Assembly (NCBI RefSeq): GCF_001541345.2
Contig: NZ_LMVL02000004.1
Location: forward strand, 310,001-374,000
Length of the DNA stretch: 64,000 bases
Direction: 5' to 3'
Origin: Gillisella vitis
GTDB lineage: Bacteria; Pseudomonadota; Alphaproteobacteria; Rhizobiales; Rhizobiaceae
The notes beneath the pieces were generated by a model that searched no databases, was not told where the DNA came from, and was given only the letters and a program-made list of their open reading frames with translations. Of this stretch, positions 29,244 through 42,225 are shown piece by piece (the stretch's first letter is position 1; the number at the start of each line of letters is the position of its first letter). Made by a program: the position numbers and the translations under genes.

Positions 29244-31712
29244 ATGAATGAAACTCTTCCAAAGGCCGACCTCCCCCTTCCAAAGCCCCGCGTCTCCAAT
29301 CCGGAAACGCTGGCCGCCGAAATCATCGAGCGGCTGACCTATGGTATCGGCAAGGACGCGAAGGTTGCCAAGCCGCATGACTGGCTGACCGCCACCATTC
29401 TCGTCGTGCGTGACCGCATTATCGACAAGTGGATGGAATCCACCCGCCAGACCTATTCCACCAATGCCAAGCGGGTTTATTATCTGTCGCTGGAGTTTCT
29501 GATCGGCCGGTTGATGCGCGATGCGATGACCAATCTTGGTCTGGTCGAGGAGATCAAGGCAGCACTGGAATCGCTCGGCGTCGATCTTGGGGTCATCGCC
29601 GGGTTGGAGCCTGATGCGGCGCTGGGCAATGGCGGGCTTGGCCGTCTGGCCGCCTGTTTCATGGAAAGCATGGCGACGGTGAATATCCCGGCCTATGGCT
29701 ATGGTATTCGCTACGTGCACGGCCTGTTTCGCCAGCAGATGGCCGATGGCTGGCAGGTGGAACTGCCCGAAACATGGCTCGCCCACGGTAATCCCTGGGA
29801 ATTTGAGCGGCGCGAAAGCTCCTATGAAGTCGGTTTTGGCGGCGGCGTCGAGACCGCCTCCAACGGCACCAGCGGCGAGGAGATCCGCCACGTCTGGAAG
29901 CCGAGCGAACGGGTGATCGCCACCGCCTATGACACGCCGATCGTTGGCTGGCGCGGCGAGCGCATCAACACATTGCGTCTGTGGTCGGCCCAACCGATCG
30001 ACCCGATCCTGCTCGATGCCTTCAATGCGGGCGACCATATTGGTGCGTTGCGCGAAAGCAACCGGGCCGAAAGCCTGACCCGGGTGCTGTATCCAGCCGA
30101 TGCCACTGCGGCTGGCCAGGAATTGCGGTTGCGGCAGGAATATTTCTTCTGCTCTGCATCGCTTCAGGACATCGTCCGGCGTCACCTGCAACAGGGCAAC
30201 GCGCTGACCGACCTGCCGAAAAAGGTGGCGATCCAGCTGAACGATACCCATCCTGCCGTCTCTGTCGCTGAACTGATGCGGCAATTGACCGACGTCCACG
30301 GCATGGATTTCGACACCGCCTGGGACGTGACCCGCGAGACCTTTTCTTATACCAATCACACGCTTCTGCCCGAGGCGCTGGAAAGCTGGCCGGTGCCGCT
30401 GTTCGAGCGGCTGTTGCCGCGCCATATGCAATTGGTCTACGCGATCAACGCCAAATGCCTGGTGGAAGCGCGCAAGCAGAAGAATTTTACCGATCTGGAA
30501 ATCACCAGCCTGTCACTGATCGATGAAAGCGGCGACCGCCGGGTGCGGATGGGCAATCTGGCCTTCATGGGCTCCCATTCGATCAATGGCGTCTCGGCCC
30601 TGCATACCGAGCTGATGAAGGAAACGGTGTTCGCCACCCTGCACAAGCTCTACCCGGACCGGATCAACAACAAGACCAATGGCATCACACCTCGCCGTTG
30701 GCTGATGCAGTGCAATCCCGGCCTGACCTCACTGATCCGCGAAGCGATCGGCGACAATTTCCTCGACGACGCCGAAAAGCTGACCGCTTTGGATGCCTTT
30801 GCCAAGGACAGCGCCTTCCAGCAGAAATTTGCCGCCGTCAAGCGGGCCAATAAGGAGCAGCTGGCCAATCTGGTCGCCAGCCGCATGGGCATCAGGCTCG
30901 ATCCCTCTGCCATGTTCGACATCCAGATCAAGCGTATCCACGAATACAAGCGCCAGCTCTTGAACATCATCGAGACCGTGGCGCTCTACGACCAGATCCG
31001 CTCCCATCCGGAACGCGACTGGGCGCCGCGCGTCAAGCTGTTCGCAGGCAAGGCGGCGCCGAGCTATCACAATGCCAAGCTGATAATCAAACTGGCCAAT
31101 GACGTGGCGCGGGTGATCAACAACGACCCGTCGGTGCGCGGCCTACTGAAAGTGGTGTTCATTCCCAATTACAATGTGTCGCTGGCCGAGGTCATGGTGC
31201 CGGCTGCCGATCTCTCCGAACAAATTTCCACCGCTGGCATGGAAGCATCCGGAACCGGGAACATGAAGTTCGCGTTAAACGGTGCGCTGACCATCGGCAC
31301 CCTTGATGGGGCCAATGTGGAAATGCGCGATCACGTCGGAGAAGACAATATCTTTATCTTTGGAATGACTGCGGAAGAGGTTGGCAAGGTGCGTGCCGAG
31401 GGGCACACCCCGCGCCCGATCATCGAACGGTCGCGCGAACTGTCACAGGCGCTGGCCGCCATTGCGTCCGGCGTGTTCTCGCCTGACGATCGGGACCGGT
31501 TCGCCAGCCTGGTGGATGGGCTCTATAACCATGACTGGTTCATGGTGGCTGCCGATTTCGATGCCTATGCCACTGCCCAACGTCAGGTGGACGCGGTCTG
31601 GACCGACCAGCCCCTCTGGCAATCCAAAGCCATTCTGAATACGGCCCGCATGGGCTGGTTCTCCTCTGACCGGACGATCAGACAGTATACGGCCGACATC
31701 TGGAGAGCCTGA
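29244..31712 (+). CDS. glgP: Glycogen phosphorylase
   Basis: This 822-residue PLP enzyme releases glucose-1-phosphate from the non-reducing ends of glycogen. The family signature around the PLP lysine is EASGTGNMKFALNGA, with Lys675. Other landmarks are NGGLGRLAACF near residue 130, QLNDTHPA, and NGITPRRWL. Length is normal for a bacterial GlgP. It opens the glg operon. Its TGA overlaps the glgB ATG by one base (the A at 31712), so the two are translationally coupled. Placement of the degrading enzyme in the same transcript as the synthesis genes matches Agrobacterium. Confidence 0.98.
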   Translation: MNETLPKADLPLPKPRVSNPETLAAEIIERLTYGIGKDAKVAKPHDWLTATILVVRDRIIDKWMESTRQTYSTNAKRVYYLSLEFLIGRLMRDAMTNLGLVEEIKAALESLGVDLGVIAGLEPDAALGNGGLGRLAACFMESMATVNIPAYGYGIRYVHGLFRQQMADGWQVELPETWLAHGNPWEFERRESSYEVGFGGGVETASNGTSGEEIRHVWKPSERVIATAYDTPIVGWRGERINTLRLWSAQPIDPILLDAFNAGDHIGALRESNRAESLTRVLYPADATAAGQELRLRQEYFFCSASLQDIVRRHLQQGNALTDLPKKVAIQLNDTHPAVSVAELMRQLTDVHGMDFDTAWDVTRETFSYTNHTLLPEALESWPVPLFERLLPRHMQLVYAINAKCLVEARKQKNFTDLEITSLSLIDESGDRRVRMGNLAFMGSHSINGVSALHTELMKETVFATLHKLYPDRINNKTNGITPRRWLMQCNPGLTSLIREAIGDNFLDDAEKLTALDAFAKDSAFQQKFAAVKRANKEQLANLVASRMGIRLDPSAMFDIQIKRIHEYKRQLLNIIETVALYDQIRSHPERDWAPRVKLFAGKAAPSYHNAKLIIKLANDVARVINNDPSVRGLLKVVFIPNYNVSLAEVMVPAADLSEQISTAGMEASGTGNMKFALNGALTIGTLDGANVEMRDHVGEDNIFIFGMTAEEVGKVRAEGHTPRPIIERSRELSQALAAIASGVFSPDDRDRFASLVDGLYNHDWFMVAADFDAYATAQRQVDAVWTDQPLWQSKAILNTARMGWFSSDRTIRQYTADIWRA

Positions 31713-33961
31713 TGAAGAAAACAACCAGGCAGACGCAGGCATCAGCTGAGAGCGGCCATCCGCCCTTAGCTGACAATCTGCCTTCTGCCGAGATCGAAGC
31801 CATCGTTTCGGGCCTGCACACCGATCCGTTTTCGGTGCTCGGCGTTCATGCCGGCGCGAATGGTTTTATTGCCCGCTGTTTCGTGCCGGGTGCCGAAAGC
31901 ATTACCGCGCTCGCGCTCGACGGCAGCCTTGCCGGAGAGCTGGCCTGTCTCGACCCCGCCGGCTTTTTCGCTGGTCCGGTGGCGATCAAGATCCAGCAGC
32001 CGCTCCGCTACCGCGCCTGCCGGGGCGATGTGGAATGGTCGCTGACCGATCCCTATAGTTTCGGGCCTGTTCTCGGGCCGATGGACGATTACTTCCTGCG
32101 CGAAGGCTCGCATCTGCGGCTGTTCGACAAAATGGGCGCCCATCCGATCAAGCATCAGGGCGTTGATGGCTTTCATTTCGCCGTCTGGGCGCCGAATGCC
32201 AGACGGGTCTCGGTGGTCGGCGATTTCAATGAGTGGGACGGTCGTCGCCATGTGATGCGGTTGCGGCGCGATACCGGCATCTGGGAAATTTTCGCCCCCG
32301 ATGTCCGGCCAGGTTCGGCCTATAAATTCGAGATCATCGGCGTCAATGGCGAACTTTTGCCGCTGAAGGCCGATCCTTTCGCCCGCCGCAGCGAGTTTCG
32401 TCCGCAAACCGCGTCCGTCACCGCCGCCGAGCTTTCCCAGAACTGGGAGGACGCGGCGCATCTGGCCCATTGGGGCAGCATTGACAAACGCCGTCAGCCG
32501 ATCTCGGTCTATGAGGTTCATGCCGGTTCCTGGCAGAAACGCCCCGACGGCACCTTCCTCAGCTGGGACGAGCTGGCGGAACGGCTGATCCCCTATTGCA
32601 CCGAGATGGGCTTTACCCATATCGAATTTCTGCCCATCACCGAACATCCCTATGACCCTTCCTGGGGCTACCAGACGACAGGTCTTTACGCGCCTAGTGC
32701 GCGGTTCGGCGAGCCGGAGGGGTTTGCCCGATTCGTCAACGGCTGTCACAAGGTCGGCCTCAGCGTCATTCTCGACTGGGTTCCGGCCCATTTTCCGACC
32801 GATGCCCATGGGTTGCGCTTTTTCGACGGCACAGCCCTTTATGAGCATGAGGACCCACGCAAGGGCTTCCACCCCGACTGGAACACCGCGATCTACAATT
32901 ACGGGCGGATCGAGGTTCTGTCCTATCTGGTCAACAATGCGCTCTACTGGGCGGAAAAGTTCCACCTGGACGGCGTGCGGGTCGATGCTGTCGCCTCGAT
33001 GCTCTATCTCGACTATTCCCGCAAGGAAGGCGAGTGGATTCCCAACGAATATGGCGGCCGGGAAAACCTGGAGGCGGTGCGCTTCCTGCAAAAGATGAAT
33101 GAGCATATCTATGGCGCCCATCCGCAGGTGATGACCATTGCCGAGGAAAGCACCTCATGGCCGAAAGTGTCCCAGCCGGTCCACGAAGGCGGCCTCGGCT
33201 TCGGCTTCAAGTGGAACATGGGCTTCATGCACGATACGCTGAGCTATTTTGCCCGCGACCCCGTGCATCGCAAGCACCACCACCATGAAATCACCTTCGG
33301 GCTGATCTATGCCTATAGTGAAAATTTCATGCTGCCGATTTCCCACGATGAAGTGGTGCATGGCAAAGGCTCGATGATTGCCAAAATGCCCGGCGATGAC
33401 TGGCAAAAATTCGCCAATCTTCGCGCCTATTACGGTTTCATGTGGGGCTATCCCGGCAAGAAACTACTGTTCATGGGCCAGGAATTTGCCCAGTGGAGCG
33501 AATGGAGCGAGGAGCGGTCGCTGGACTGGAACCTGCTGCAATATCCGCTGCATGAGGGCATGCGCCGCCTGGTGCGTGATCTGAACTTTACCTATCGCAA
33601 CAAGCCGGCCCTGCATGCCCGCGACTGTGAGGGCGAAGGGTTTGAATGGCTGATCAGCGAGGATGCCGATCAATCGGTGTTTGCCTGGTTGCGCAAGACG
33701 CCCGGTGAAAGGCCGGTGGCTGTTATCGCCAACCTGACGCCGGTCTATTACCAGCGTTACGACGTGCCGCTGCCGGTGGCCGGGCGGTGGCGGGAAATCC
33801 TCAATACCGATGCCGAGATCTATGGCGGTAGCGGCAAGGGCAATGGCGGGCGGGTGGAGGCCGTGCTTGATACGGCAACCGCCTCAGACAAGGCACCATG
33901 GGCGCACGCGACCCTGTCACTGCCGCCGCTGGCAGTGATCATGCTGGAGTTGGAACAGTAG
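31712..33961 (+). CDS. glgB: 1,4-alpha-glucan branching enzyme
   Basis: This 749-residue GH13 enzyme transfers alpha-1,4 segments to make alpha-1,6 branches in glycogen. An N-terminal extension and CBM48 domains ([22 protein letters not shown]) precede the catalytic barrel. Catalytic residues are Asp425 ([12 protein letters not shown]), Glu478 (AEEST) and Asp546 (SHDEVVHGK). The spacing between Asp425 and Glu478 equals that in E. coli GlgB. It is the second gene of the glycogen operon, coupled to glgP by a one-base overlap. A gap of 74 bases with its own GGGAGGAG site separates it from glgC. Confidence 0.98.
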   Translation: MKKTTRQTQASAESGHPPLADNLPSAEIEAIVSGLHTDPFSVLGVHAGANGFIARCFVPGAESITALALDGSLAGELACLDPAGFFAGPVAIKIQQPLRYRACRGDVEWSLTDPYSFGPVLGPMDDYFLREGSHLRLFDKMGAHPIKHQGVDGFHFAVWAPNARRVSVVGDFNEWDGRRHVMRLRRDTGIWEIFAPDVRPGSAYKFEIIGVNGELLPLKADPFARRSEFRPQTASVTAAELSQNWEDAAHLAHWGSIDKRRQPISVYEVHAGSWQKRPDGTFLSWDELAERLIPYCTEMGFTHIEFLPITEHPYDPSWGYQTTGLYAPSARFGEPEGFARFVNGCHKVGLSVILDWVPAHFPTDAHGLRFFDGTALYEHEDPRKGFHPDWNTAIYNYGRIEVLSYLVNNALYWAEKFHLDGVRVDAVASMLYLDYSRKEGEWIPNEYGGRENLEAVRFLQKMNEHIYGAHPQVMTIAEESTSWPKVSQPVHEGGLGFGFKWNMGFMHDTLSYFARDPVHRKHHHHEITFGLIYAYSENFMLPISHDEVVHGKGSMIAKMPGDDWQKFANLRAYYGFMWGYPGKKLLFMGQEFAQWSEWSEERSLDWNLLQYPLHEGMRRLVRDLNFTYRNKPALHARDCEGEGFEWLISEDADQSVFAWLRKTPGERPVAVIANLTPVYYQRYDVPLPVAGRWREILNTDAEIYGGSGKGNGGRVEAVLDTATASDKAPWAHATLSLPPLAVIMLELEQ

Positions 33962-34035
33962 AGTTTGTCAGGTTCATATTGAAACAGACAATCTCTAGGA
34001 CGAACACGTATTTGAGACATGCGGGAGGAGATTGC

Positions 34036-35301
34036 ATGACGCCGACAAAGAGAATTCAGCCGCTGGCGCGTGACGCCATGGCCTATGTACTGGCCGGCGG
34101 ACGGGGCAGCCGCCTCAAGGAACTGACAGACCGGCGGGCGAAACCCGCCGTCTATTTCGGCGGCAAGGCCCGGATCATCGATTTTGCCCTGTCGAATGCG
34201 CTGAACTCAGGCATTCGCCGCATTGGCGTCGCCACCCAGTACAAAGCCCATTCGTTGATCCGCCACATGCAGCGCGGCTGGGATTTCCTGCGGCCCGAGC
34301 GCAACGAAAGCTTCGACATCCTGCCCGCCAGCCAGCGCGTTTCTGAAACGCAATGGTATGAAGGCACCGCCGATGCCGTCTTCCAGAACATCGACATTAT
34401 CGAGCCGTATGGCCCGGAATATATGGTGATCCTGGCGGGCGACCATGTCTACAAGATGGACTATGAATTCATGCTCCAGCAGCATGTCGATAGCGGTGCC
34501 GATGTCACGATTGGCTGCATGGAAGTACCGCGCATGGAAGCTTCGGCTTTCGGTGTCATGCATGTCGACGACAAGGACCAGATCATTGCCTTCGTCGAAA
34601 AGCCCGCCGATCCACCGGGCATTCCCGGCAACGAGACCATGGCGCTCGCCTCGATGGGCATTTATGTGTTCCACACCAAATTCCTGATGGATTGCCTGCG
34701 CCGCGACGCCGCCGACCCCAATTCCAGCCGGGATTTCGGCAAGGACATCATTCCCTATATCGTCGAGCACGGCAAAGCCGTGGCGCATCGCTTTGCCTCA
34801 TCCTGCGTGCGCTCGGATTTCGAAAAGACCCCCTATTGGCGCGATGTCGGCACCATCGATGCCTATTGGCAGGCCAATGTCGACCTGACCGACATCCTGC
34901 CGGAACTGGATATCTACGATAAATCCTGGCCGATCTGGACCTATGCCGAAATCAATCCGCCGGCAAAGTTCGTCCACGACGATGAAGGCCGTCGGGGTTC
35001 GGCGATTTCCTCCCTGGTCTCGGGCGATTGCATCATTTCCGGCTCGACGCTCTATCGCAGCCTGCTGTTTACCGGGGTTCGCGCCAATTCCTATTCGAGG
35101 CTGGAAGGCGCCGTCATTCTGCCCAAGGTTACGATCGGCCGCCATGCCCGCTTGACCAATGTGGTGATCGATCATGGCGTCACCATTCCCGAAGGGCTGA
35201 TCGTCGGCGAAGACCCGGAAATCGACGCCAAACGCTTCCGCCGCAGTGAAAACGGCATCTGCCTGATTACCCAGGCAATGATTGACAAGCTGGGGCTGTA
35301 G
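34036..35301 (+). CDS. glgC: Glucose-1-phosphate adenylyltransferase (ADP-glucose pyrophosphorylase)
   Basis: This 421-residue enzyme makes ADP-glucose, the committed step of glycogen synthesis. The start ATG 34036 ([10 protein letters not shown]) follows GGGAGGAG at seven bases and gives the length known for Agrobacterium GlgC. Nucleotide-binding [20 protein letters not shown] lies near residues 18-37. Substrate loops [13 protein letters not shown] and IAFVEKPAD are present, and the C-terminal left-handed beta-helix starts at about residue 310. The family is allosterically controlled, in Agrobacterium by fructose-6-phosphate and pyruvate. Five bases separate it from glgA. Confidence 0.97.
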   Translation: MTPTKRIQPLARDAMAYVLAGGRGSRLKELTDRRAKPAVYFGGKARIIDFALSNALNSGIRRIGVATQYKAHSLIRHMQRGWDFLRPERNESFDILPASQRVSETQWYEGTADAVFQNIDIIEPYGPEYMVILAGDHVYKMDYEFMLQQHVDSGADVTIGCMEVPRMEASAFGVMHVDDKDQIIAFVEKPADPPGIPGNETMALASMGIYVFHTKFLMDCLRRDAADPNSSRDFGKDIIPYIVEHGKAVAHRFASSCVRSDFEKTPYWRDVGTIDAYWQANVDLTDILPELDIYDKSWPIWTYAEINPPAKFVHDDEGRRGSAISSLVSGDCIISGSTLYRSLLFTGVRANSYSRLEGAVILPKVTIGRHARLTNVVIDHGVTIPEGLIVGEDPEIDAKRFRRSENGICLITQAMIDKLGL

Positions 35302-35306
35302 AGCAC

Positions 35307-38379
<3,073 letters not shown>

Positions 38380-38393
38380 TCGCGGATGGCCCT

Positions 38394-40343
38394 ATGACAG
38401 GTGCTGGCGCTCGTCTGACAGCAACAGGCGCGGAATTTGCGGTCTATTCCCGCGATGCCGAGCGTCTGGAACTCTGCCTGTTCGATGAGACTGGAGACAC
38501 CGAGCTTCGCCGCCTGCCTATGCAGCGCGGCGAAGACGATCTGCACCGGCTAACCGTTGAGGGACTGGTCGCCGGTATCCGTTACGGCTACCGCGCCCAT
38601 GGGCCGTATGATCCAGACCAAGATCTGTGGTTTGATCCCGCCAAGCTGTTGGTCGATCCCTATGCGCTGGAAATCGACCGTCACTTTCGTCACGATTCGC
38701 GCCTCAGCCAATTTGGCGAGGACACCGCCGATCTGGTACCCAAGGCCATCCTGACCGCGCCCGGACATGCTGTGCTGGAGCCGCCTCGCCTGCCAGATGG
38801 CGGCTTTATCTATGAATTGCCGGTGCGCGGCTTCACCATGCTGCATCCTGATGTGCCGGAACACCTGCGTGGCACGGTCGCAGCCCTAGCCCATCCCTCC
38901 GTCATCGCCCATCTGAAGGCAATCGGCATCGATGCGGTGGAGCTTTTGCCGATCACCGCCTGGATCGATGAACGTCACCTGCCGCCGCTCGGCCTTTCCA
39001 ACAGCTGGGGTTATAACCCGATTGCCCTGATGGCGCTCGACCCGCGCCTCTGCCCCGGCGGCGCGGCGGAATTGCGCCGCACGGTCGACTGCCTGCATGA
39101 GAATGGCATCGGCGTCATCCTCGATCTGGTCTTCAACCATTCCGGCGAAAGCGACCGGTTCGGCGCGACGTTGTCGATGCGCGGCCTCGACAACAGGAGC
39201 TATTACCGGCACCTGCCAGACCAACCGGGCGTGCTGGTCAACGATACCGGCTGCGGCAACACCATTGCCTGCGACAGACCGGTGGTGCGCCAGTTGATCC
39301 TCGACACTTTGCGCCATTTCGTCCTGGCGGCGGGCGTCGATGGCTTCCGCTTCGATCTTGCCCCGGTGCTGGGGCGAACTGCGACAGGCTTTGAGGCGCA
39401 GGGCGAAACGCTGACCGCCATGCTTCAGGACCCGATTTTAAAGGACCGGGTGGTGATTGCCGAGCCTTGGGACATCGGCCCCGGCGGCTATCAGCTTGGC
39501 GATTTCCCGGCACCGTTTCTGGAATGGAACGACCGCGCCCGCGACACCATGCGCCGCTTCTGGCGCGGCGACGATGGGCTGACCGGCGAGATGGCGACGG
39601 TGCTGGCGGGTTCATCGGATATTTTTTCGCGCAACGGCAGCACCCACACCCGCAGCGTTAATTTCATCGCCGCCCATGATGGTTTCACGCTGCACGATCT
39701 GGTGTCCTATGCCGGTAAGCATAATGAGGCGAATGGCGAGGATAACAGAGACGGCCATAGTGACAATCACAGCTGGAACAATGGCACTGAGGGCGAAACC
39801 AGCGACCCCACAATCCTTGCCGCCCGCAAGCGTGATTGTACCGCATTGCTCTCAACCCTGTTTGCCTCGAAAAGCTGGGTGATGCTGACGGCTGGCGACG
39901 AAGGCGGCCGCAGCCAGCGCGGCAATAACAATGCCTATTGCCAGGACAATGCCATTACGTGGTTAGATTGGTCGGCGCTCGATGCCGATCTGGTTGCCCA
40001 TACCGGACGCTTGGCCGCCCTTCGCCGGCGATTTTCGGCCCTCACAGATCCAGCCTTTTTCACCGGCCATGGCGATGTCAGCTGGATTGATGCCTCTGGC
40101 CTGCCGATGAGCGTCGAGGCCTGGCAAAATCCACAAGCACGCTTCTTAGGCCTGCTGGTGGCCACACCGGATCGCACCACAGGGCGCGACACGCGGTTGG
40201 CAATCCTGATCAACCGGGGTGAGGCCTGTGGCGTCAATCTACCCGCCTCAACGGCAGGGGGATGGTGGGAGGTCTTTTCGGGTGCAGCTGCTTCAAAACT
40301 GGTGATGGAACCACGCCATGTAACGTTTCTCGTTGAGGGTTGA
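38394..40343 (+). CDS. glgX: Glycogen debranching enzyme
   Basis: This 649-residue GH13 isoamylase-type enzyme removes alpha-1,6 branches from phosphorylase-limit glycogen. An N-terminal CBM48-like domain (RYGYRAHGPYDPDQ) leads to the barrel. Recognised stretches are SWGYNPIALMALDPR, the first conserved region VFNHSGESD, the nucleophile segment GFRFDLAPVLGR, the acid segment VIAEPWDIGPGGYQLGDFP, and NFIAAHDGFTLHDLVSY. Length is typical. It starts 14 bases after pgm and is the last gene of the glycogen operon. No clear intrinsic terminator follows. Confidence 0.97.
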   Translation: MTGAGARLTATGAEFAVYSRDAERLELCLFDETGDTELRRLPMQRGEDDLHRLTVEGLVAGIRYGYRAHGPYDPDQDLWFDPAKLLVDPYALEIDRHFRHDSRLSQFGEDTADLVPKAILTAPGHAVLEPPRLPDGGFIYELPVRGFTMLHPDVPEHLRGTVAALAHPSVIAHLKAIGIDAVELLPITAWIDERHLPPLGLSNSWGYNPIALMALDPRLCPGGAAELRRTVDCLHENGIGVILDLVFNHSGESDRFGATLSMRGLDNRSYYRHLPDQPGVLVNDTGCGNTIACDRPVVRQLILDTLRHFVLAAGVDGFRFDLAPVLGRTATGFEAQGETLTAMLQDPILKDRVVIAEPWDIGPGGYQLGDFPAPFLEWNDRARDTMRRFWRGDDGLTGEMATVLAGSSDIFSRNGSTHTRSVNFIAAHDGFTLHDLVSYAGKHNEANGEDNRDGHSDNHSWNNGTEGETSDPTILAARKRDCTALLSTLFASKSWVMLTAGDEGGRSQRGNNNAYCQDNAITWLDWSALDADLVAHTGRLAALRRRFSALTDPAFFTGHGDVSWIDASGLPMSVEAWQNPQARFLGLLVATPDRTTGRDTRLAILINRGEACGVNLPASTAGGWWEVFSGAAASKLVMEPRHVTFLVEG

Positions 40344-40646
40344 GACCGCGAGCACAAGGTGTGCATTGACCACCAATGCCCGGCCTCATGGTTTCCACCG
40401 GAGCCGAACGCAGAAACGACATGATAAACGTCTACATCCATTGAATGATTTTTATAGACACCGTCCTTAAACCCTTCCCCGGCACACCGGAATTAACGAT
40501 TTTCTCACTCTTTGCGCTTGATTCTGAGCATTCAGAACATGGTTTCACCCAATCATCGAGTGCGTGATTTTCAGCCGCCACAAATAGCGATAGGGTTCCT
40601 CTTGATCTGGACACCCACCAGAGCCCCAAACCAACGAGAGTAGAGT
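40344..40646. other. Intergenic region after glgX
   Basis: The 303 bases between glgX and the MaoC-like gene contain no supported gene. The part from about 40440 to 40530 is AT-richer and may carry the promoter of the downstream gene. I cannot point to a convincing box pair or terminator. Confidence 0.4.
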
Positions 40647-41135
40647 ATGCAGCGTCAAATTTCTCTCGCAGATGTCCCCGCCCTGGTCGGGGAGGAACTG
40701 GGCATATCCAAATGGATCACCGTCGATCAAACCATGATCGATGCCTTCGCCACCGCCACCGACGATCACCAATTCATCCATACCGATCCTGAACGCGCCA
40801 AGGCCGAAACACCCTATGGCGGCACCATTGCCCATGGGTTTCTGACGATCTCGCTGCTATCGGCAATGAATTACGATTGCCTGCCAGTGATCCGCGAGCA
40901 GACCATGGGGATCAATTACGGCTTTGAGAAAATCCGGCTGATGGCGCCGGTCCGCTCGGGAAAGCGGGTGCGCGGCCGCTTCGTGCTGGCTGGCGCCCGG
41001 TTTCGCGGCGCAGGCATGCTGATGACCACCTATGATGTCAGTGTCGAGATCGAGGAGGAGCGCAAACCGGCACTCACCGCCATTTGGCAGACCATTATCC
41101 AGTTCGACCCTGAGGACCGGCCAGAAGGCGTTTGA
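40647..41135 (+). CDS. MaoC-family dehydratase, NodN-like
   Basis: This 162-residue hot-dog-fold protein is of the (R)-specific enoyl-CoA hydratase type. The hydratase motif region reads ATATDDHQFIHTDPERA, with Asp and His in the active-site positions, followed by the overhang segment PYGGTIAHGFLTISLL. This matches the MaoC/NodN subgroup found in rhizobia, whose likely activity is hydration of a trans-2-enoyl-CoA. The exact acyl substrate is not known. It begins with a modest GAGAGTAGAG site. The next gene starts one base after its stop, so the pair is likely co-transcribed. Confidence 0.92.
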   Translation: MQRQISLADVPALVGEELGISKWITVDQTMIDAFATATDDHQFIHTDPERAKAETPYGGTIAHGFLTISLLSAMNYDCLPVIREQTMGINYGFEKIRLMAPVRSGKRVRGRFVLAGARFRGAGMLMTTYDVSVEIEEERKPALTAIWQTIIQFDPEDRPEGV

Positions 41136-41136
41136 G

Positions 41137-42186
41137 ATGACGATTGACAGCTTGCGTCATGCCCTCACCGACCAGGCCCGGTCCTGTGACAGTCTTGGCT
41201 CACCTTTCACCGCAAGGCTGTGCCGGCTTGCCGCCGAGCGGCTGACACCCGTAAGCGCCATTGGTACGCGGCTGATCGATTGGCCGGGCGACATCACGTC
41301 TGCGGGTGATTCCGTGCCGCTGCGGCTGGCGGGTACGCTGCATGCCCTGGTGTTGAGCAGGGAAAGTCCTGCTCTGGCCGCCGTCTATCCGCCTCATGTC
41401 ACCACGGACGACGCGCTCTGGGCCGCAGTTGAAGCCACCTTCCACGACCATGAGGCCTTCATGCAGGCGCGGCTGAATTCCGCTCCGCAAACCAATGAGG
41501 TCCGTCGTTCCGCAGCCCTTCTGCCGGGCTTCCTCACCATTGCCTCGCTGTTCGGCCTGCCGTTGCGTCTGTCAGAGGTCGGAGCCAGCGCCGGGCTGAA
41601 CCTGCAATGGAACCGCTATGCCTATCGGCTGGGCGAAGTGAGCTGGGGCGACGGTTCGCCGGTTCTGCTGGCGCCCGACTGGCAAGGCCCGCCGCCGCCA
41701 TCTGCGACGATCACCGTTGCGGAGCGGGCCGGTTGCGATCTCAACCCGCTCGATCCCGCCACGCCTGAGGATTGCGAGCGGCTGTTTTCCTATATCTGGG
41801 CCGATCAGGCCGACCGGCTTGAGCGCACCAAAGCAGCTCTGGCACTGGCGCGAAGCAACGATCTTTCCGTAGATCGCATGGATGCGATCGACTGGCTGGA
41901 GCAGCGGCTGGCTCCGTCCCATCCGGGCCAGATGCATATCGTCTACCATTCCATCGCCTGGCAATATCTTCCCGACACGCTGAAAATCCAAGGCGAAGCG
42001 CTGATTGCGCAAGCCGGTCAACGAGCAACGGTGTAGGCCCCGTTCGCCCGCCTGCAAATGGAAGCGGATGGCCAACACGATGGCGCAAGCCTCAATCTGC
42101 AAATCTGGCCGAGCGGTGAGCGCCAGGAGATCGGCCGCGCCGATTTCCATGGCCGATGGGTCAAATGGCAGGGCTGGAAGGCCTGA
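41137..42186 (+). pseudogene. DUF2332 family protein interrupted by an in-frame TAG
   Basis: The frame starting at 41137 (MTIDSLRHAL) encodes a DUF2332-type protein, with LRLSEVGASAGLNLQWNRYAYRLG near residues 147-170 and IVYHSIAWQYLP near the end. A TAG at 42034-42036 stops it after 299 residues. The same frame stays open for 49 further codons to TGA 42184-42186. Those codons encode APFARLQMEADG and GRADFHGRWVKWQGW, which look like the expected family C-terminus. So the gene is either truncated by a nonsense mutation, carries a sequencing error, or is read through. The N-terminal 299 residues may still be made. Function of the family is unknown; a methyltransferase-like glycine motif (EVGASAGLN) is visible. 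Confidence 0.8.
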
Positions 42187-42225
42187 ACCGCCACGCTGCT
42201 TTCTTTCGACACCCCACCCGCTGCA

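Noticed and set aside
29226..33121. Long minus-strand frames (29226-30431, 31766-33121) opposite glgP and glgB
   Set aside because: Antisense to genes with intact catalytic motifs; no support.
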